DNA from: Taibaiella koreensis
GTDB taxonomy: Bacteria; Bacteroidota; Bacteroidia; Chitinophagales; Chitinophagaceae
DNA: 64,000 nt
Assembly: GCF_003545715.1 (NCBI RefSeq)
Contig: NZ_QVNU01000006.1
Span: 62,001 to 126,000, forward strand
Direction: 5' to 3'
A program made the translations under genes and the position numbers. Positions 60,697 through 64,000 of this stretch are shown here, piece after piece (the first letter of the stretch is position 1; every line of letters begins with the position of its first letter). The notes beneath the pieces were generated by a model. The model was given only the letters and a program-made list of their open reading frames with translations. It was not told where the DNA came from and did not search any database.

Positions 60697-62071
60697 TTTG
60701 AATCAGTTTGGTATTGATTAAAATTTGCGCATAGGGAATCGGGTACCAGGCCGCATATGACTTCCAGGTAGGCTTTATTGCACCTATTACGTCATCGATT
60801 CGACCGGTTCGTTTTAAGTCCAGCCAGCGATGGCCCCATTCAAAACATAGTTCTATCCTGCGTTCATGCTCTATGGCTTTAGTAAGATCAGATTTTCCGA
60901 TAGAAAGGCTTAAAGGGTCTAGTCCAGCGCGTTTCCGAATTACATTTAAATCTCTAACGGCGCTTTCCAAGTTGTTATTCATTGTCCTTGCCTCAGACCT
61001 TATAAGGTAGAGTTCAGCCAAGCGAATGGCCATGTTATATTCCGTTACGGCCGTTACGCCTTTACCGACTTTATATTTAAACGGGTAATAAATAGTCGCT
61101 CCATTGTAGACCCGCGATTTGATCCAGTTTCCAAGTCGTTTGTCACCCGGTTCAAAATCCGAAACAAGATTTTGTAACACTATATAGGTGGGCGCAGCTG
61201 AAGTAGAAGCGGGTAGAAAAAAACTGGCATCCCAGGTATTATAATTTGGCGTAACCGGAGCCAGTTGCCATATTGCTTCCCCGCTATTAGCCAAAAAAAC
61301 GTTATTTAGATCCTCTACGATTTGATACTTTGAATTGTCGATAACCGATCCGGCCATCTGATCAGCAGCTGTATAGTCTTTTAAATAGAGATATACTCTG
61401 GCCAATAGTGCCTGTGCTGCAGCCTTGTTCGGCCTTACACGGCCTGCGGATGGATAATCATCTTTTAAAAGATTAATGGCACGCAATAAATCAGTCGTAA
61501 TCTGTTTGTATACCTCGTTTGGCATGGATTGTCCCAAATCTTTAGTAATCCTGTAATCTGTTGTGGTTACCAAAGGCACTTTCCCGAAAATGTTAGCCAG
61601 GTAAAAATTAATAAATGCACGGACGAATAAGGCTTCTCCTATTACCATGTCTTTTGTTGCAGCGGAAATGGACACGGATTTTTCTGCCCCTTCGATACAA
61701 CTGTTTGCCTGATAGGCAAGGGCATAAAAAGGGTTCCAGAAGTAACTTTCTATCGTGAGATTGTTGGCTCTTGTAATTTGATCTTGCATAAATTCATCCC
61801 GATTAGAGGTCGTGTAGTATGCAAGCTCGTCCGACGACATACCTGTGTAAAGTGTAATGGAACTCGCTGTGGGAAATGCGGAGCTACCCATCATTTTACT
61901 GTAGATGCCATTAAGCGTAGCAATGGCTGTAGCATCATCGGCAAATGCGGTCTGGCTCACAATCTGATCTTTAGGAGGTGGTATTTCTACAAATTTTTTA
62001 CAGCCGCCACCGAGCACAGTCCATACCAGAACTAATGCCATTATAGTGATTTTTGATAATTTTCTTTTCAT
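60683..62071 (-). CDS. SusD/RagB-family lipoprotein
   Basis: This 462-residue outer-membrane lipoprotein has a signal ending WTVLGGGCKKF (lipid Cys near residue 24). The SusD pattern is present: IATLNGIYSKMMG, RAFINFYLANIFGKVPLVT, NKAAAQALLARVYLYLKDYTAAD and RRIELCFEWGHRWLDLKRTG. It binds substrate for the SusC channel. The ATG at 62071 is preferred over TTG at 62077. It lies 10 bp after susC in the same direction. Which substrate is imported is unknown. Confidence 0.95.
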   Translation of the reverse strand: MKRKLSKITIMALVLVWTVLGGGCKKFVEIPPPKDQIVSQTAFADDATAIATLNGIYSKMMGSSAFPTASSITLYTGMSSDELAYYTTSNRDEFMQDQITRANNLTIESYFWNPFYALAYQANSCIEGAEKSVSISAATKDMVIGEALFVRAFINFYLANIFGKVPLVTTTDYRITKDLGQSMPNEVYKQITTDLLRAINLLKDDYPSAGRVRPNKAAAQALLARVYLYLKDYTAADQMAGSVIDNSKYQIVEDLNNVFLANSGEAIWQLAPVTPNYNTWDASFFLPASTSAAPTYIVLQNLVSDFEPGDKRLGNWIKSRVYNGATIYYPFKYKVGKGVTAVTEYNMAIRLAELYLIRSEARTMNNNLESAVRDLNVIRKRAGLDPLSLSIGKSDLTKAIEHERRIELCFEWGHRWLDLKRTGRIDDVIGAIKPTWKSYAAWYPIPYAQILINTKLIQNEGY

Positions 62072-62081
62072 GCTCAATTAA

Positions 62082-64000
62082 TTAAAGTCCTGCTTTGATA
62101 CCAACTGTGATAGTACGCAAAGGAGGCAAAATGTAAGTGGACTGGACTTCGGGATCAGGGCCCGGATATTTGGAAATGGTCAACAGGTTTTGTCCTTCCA
62201 GATAAACGTTCAGAGACTTGATCCTTGCCGGCTTTATCCAATGGCCGGGGAACTGATAGCTTAACGATGCCGTTTTAAGCCGGATATAAGAAGCATCAGT
62301 TAACTGCGCACTGGAATTAGATACTCTGTCATAGGAATCCGCCAATTCCGTCCCGTAGGCTTGCGTAAATTTCGCATACCTGGCCTGGTCTCCCGCTTTG
62401 GTCCAATGGTTGTCTACCACGTATTTGGGGATATTGCCAATCCCACCAAGCAAGGAACTAGTGCTAAATATTGGCTCACGTCCCATTTGTTTGGTGAATT
62501 GAAATAGGACACTTAACGCGAAGCCACGGAAAGTGAAGGTGTTTTGAAAACCACCATAAAATCGTGGGTCGGTATTGCCAATAATTACGTAGTCTTTATC
62601 ATTATAGACACCATCGTTATTCTGATCCTTGACTTTATAAACACCTGTTTGCAGGTCTACCCCAAGGTACTGATATCCGAATTGGACGCTTAACGGCTGG
62701 CCTATGGCAAAGCTGTTAGCGTAACTGGAATTTGCCAGGTCAGGGAAGCGTAAAAGCCTATTGCGGGGAACAGTAATATTAAAATTAGTTGTCCAGGAAA
62801 ATTTACCGGATTTGATATTATCCGATCTTAATTCGATCTCCCAGCCTTTATTTTCTACCCTGCCTGGAAAATTCAATAAAATGGAAGCAAAGCCGGTTTG
62901 CCCGGGAAGAGAGTAATCGATCAACTGGTTATCACTTCGGTTACGGTAATAGTTTCCCGATATATAAAACCTGTCATTAAAAAAGCCCAATTCAACGGCC
63001 GCCTCTAATTTTGTAAATTGTTCCCAGCTGTAATCTTTGTTAAAGAGCCGTGTTGGCAGCAGACTGAGTGCCTGTTGATAGGTTAACGTACTTGGGGCAT
63101 AACTATCCAAATAATTGTAATTTCCAATCTGGTCGTTGCCCGAGGTTCCAAAGCTCAACCGAAGCTTTCCAAAGCTTAAAAAGGTTTGCTTTTCCTTAAA
63201 GAAATCAAGCTGCGAGAAGATCCATCCCGCGCCTATCGAACCAAAATTGGCAAATTGGTTTCCGGGACCAAATCGCGAAGAACCATCCCTACGACCTGTA
63301 AAATTGAGTAGATAAGTATCCTCCCAGTTTAAGGTGAGTCTACCGAAAATGGCGTTGTAGTGATATAAATTATAAGCGTTTCGTGCCTTTATCGTAGCTG
63401 CGCCGCCAATCGTATTGATCAGCGCGTCGCTTACATAGCCAGAACCGGCCATATAGTCTTTGATGCTTTCGTTTTGTTGAAAGCTGGTACCAATAACAGC
63501 ATCAAACCGGCCTTTACTTTTAAAGGAACCTGAGTATTGCAGCTGCGGCTCGACGCTCCAGTTGCGGGTAAGCGTATGTCCGAAGCTTGCACTCCCTTTT
63601 ACGTTATTGACTGGATTTTGTGCAGCGATAGGATTATTTAGGTTCTCATTATAATCCAATAAGTTATATCCGCCGTTTGCCTTAAGAACCAGGCCAGGTA
63701 GTAGTCGGTAGCTAACCACCACACCGGTTGTAACCAAATCGGTAAAGCCATTGTAATGTTTTAAGGTGACATTTAAAGGATTGCCGTAATACTCCGCTGC
63801 CCCGGTCCATATCAATCTTCCACTGGGGTCCTTAAAGGTAAAGCCGTAAGGAGGTATGGGAAGCCTTTGTGTAAGATCATCTGGGATGAGTTTGCTTTGA
63901 TTATAGGCATAACTTGAGGATAGCTGTAAATTGAATTTTTTATCCGTAGAAGAATGACTAACCGCGAAATTGATCGATTTCCGGTTACTGCCAAAGTCAC
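62082..64000 (-). CDS. SusC/RagA-family TonB-dependent outer-membrane transporter (5' part outside)
   Basis: The C-terminal 638 residues of a SusC-type TonB-dependent barrel are present; the N-terminal signal, plug and carboxypeptidase-like domains lie outside the window. Typical barrel phrases are RLTLNWEDTYLLNFTGRRDGSSRFG, GNYYRNRSDNQLIDYSLPGQTG, NRLLRFPDLANSSYANSF and SYQFPGHWIKPARIKSLNVYLEGQNLLTISKY at the end. The frame is continuous to the window edge. It is followed by susD and the redoxin gene, so the three form an import operon next to the RiPP locus. Confidence 0.95.
   Translation of the reverse strand, partial: DFGSNRKSINFAVSHSSTDKKFNLQLSSSYAYNQSKLIPDDLTQRLPIPPYGFTFKDPSGRLIWTGAAEYYGNPLNVTLKHYNGFTDLVTTGVVVSYRLLPGLVLKANGGYNLLDYNENLNNPIAAQNPVNNVKGSASFGHTLTRNWSVEPQLQYSGSFKSKGRFDAVIGTSFQQNESIKDYMAGSGYVSDALINTIGGAATIKARNAYNLYHYNAIFGRLTLNWEDTYLLNFTGRRDGSSRFGPGNQFANFGSIGAGWIFSQLDFFKEKQTFLSFGKLRLSFGTSGNDQIGNYNYLDSYAPSTLTYQQALSLLPTRLFNKDYSWEQFTKLEAAVELGFFNDRFYISGNYYRNRSDNQLIDYSLPGQTGFASILLNFPGRVENKGWEIELRSDNIKSGKFSWTTNFNITVPRNRLLRFPDLANSSYANSFAIGQPLSVQFGYQYLGVDLQTGVYKVKDQNNDGVYNDKDYVIIGNTDPRFYGGFQNTFTFRGFALSVLFQFTKQMGREPIFSTSSLLGGIGNIPKYVVDNHWTKAGDQARYAKFTQAYGTELADSYDRVSNSSAQLTDASYIRLKTASLSYQFPGHWIKPARIKSLNVYLEGQNLLTISKYPGPDPEVQSTYILPPLRTITVGIKAGL

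Noticed and set aside
63812-64000. Apparent break in susC near 63812
   Set aside because: Reading the minus strand from the edge in the susC frame gives typical barrel sequence (FGSNRKSINFAVSHSST) with no stop through 63815, so the gene is continuous and only cut by the window end.
1-64000. CRISPR arrays, rRNA, tRNA and insertion sequences with transposases
   Set aside because: Looked for repeats with regular spacers, rRNA-like blocks, cloverleaf sequences and transposase motifs; none were recognised by eye. A covariance-model search would be decisive for tRNAs.

Overview
The window comes from a Bacteroidota chromosome, most likely a Chitinophagaceae-type bacterium. The signs are type IX secretion (T9SS) sorting domains, a SusC/SusD pair, HxlR regulators, a Bacteroides-type Tra module (TraE to TraN), an RteC-like regulator, and Bacteroidota-type lanthipeptide leaders. 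Genus and species cannot be told from the sequence alone. I recognise no rRNA, tRNA or CRISPR array.

Layout. (1) 0-6.4 kb: the end of a small exported protein, then a three-gene RND efflux operon (adaptor, pump, outer-membrane channel) closed by a clear terminator. (2) 6.4-31 kb: ordinary chromosomal genes. These are a PLP enzyme, two tandem related T9SS cargo proteins, a TPR histidine kinase with a NarL-type regulator, two large T9SS beta-helix proteins, a VOC protein, a GNAT acetyltransferase, two divergent HxlR/oxidoreductase pairs with palindromic operators, a Tat-type phosphoesterase, and several unknown lipoproteins or exported proteins. (3) 31-33 kb: a more A+T-rich stretch with a MazG-like gene, a DUF1579-like gene and several gene remnants, including a 156-bp partial copy of the nearby NmrA gene. 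(4) 33.1-33.8 kb: two short Cys-rich class I lanthipeptide-like precursor genes. (5) 34.6-53.3 kb: a conjugation module read leftward, with traE, traF, traG, three tandem traI-like genes, traJ, traK, traL, a DNA methyltransferase, traM, traN, accessory genes and an RteC-like regulator. No integrase, relaxase or coupling protein is recognisable. (6) 53.7-59.3 kb: a RiPP locus with a full-length LanB-type dehydratase, a LytTR response regulator, a LytS-type sensor kinase, two tandem paralogous 48-49 residue precursors ending in Phe-Cys, and a small DUF6520-like exported protein. (7) 59.4-64 kb: a leftward SusC-SusD-thioredoxin operon, with SusC cut by the window edge.

Most interesting system. 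The LanB locus has its own LytTR two-component system. A 12-bp motif (ATTGTCGCTCAC and variants) recurs at 21-22 bp spacing, twice upstream of lanB and four times between the sensor kinase and the twin precursors. That spacing is what paired LytTR regulators use, so the sequence suggests one regulon joining dehydratase, kinase and precursors. No LanC cyclase, peptidase or dedicated transporter is visible. The single C-terminal Cys of both precursors, and the SusC/SusD/thioredoxin operon next door, leave the product and its export open.
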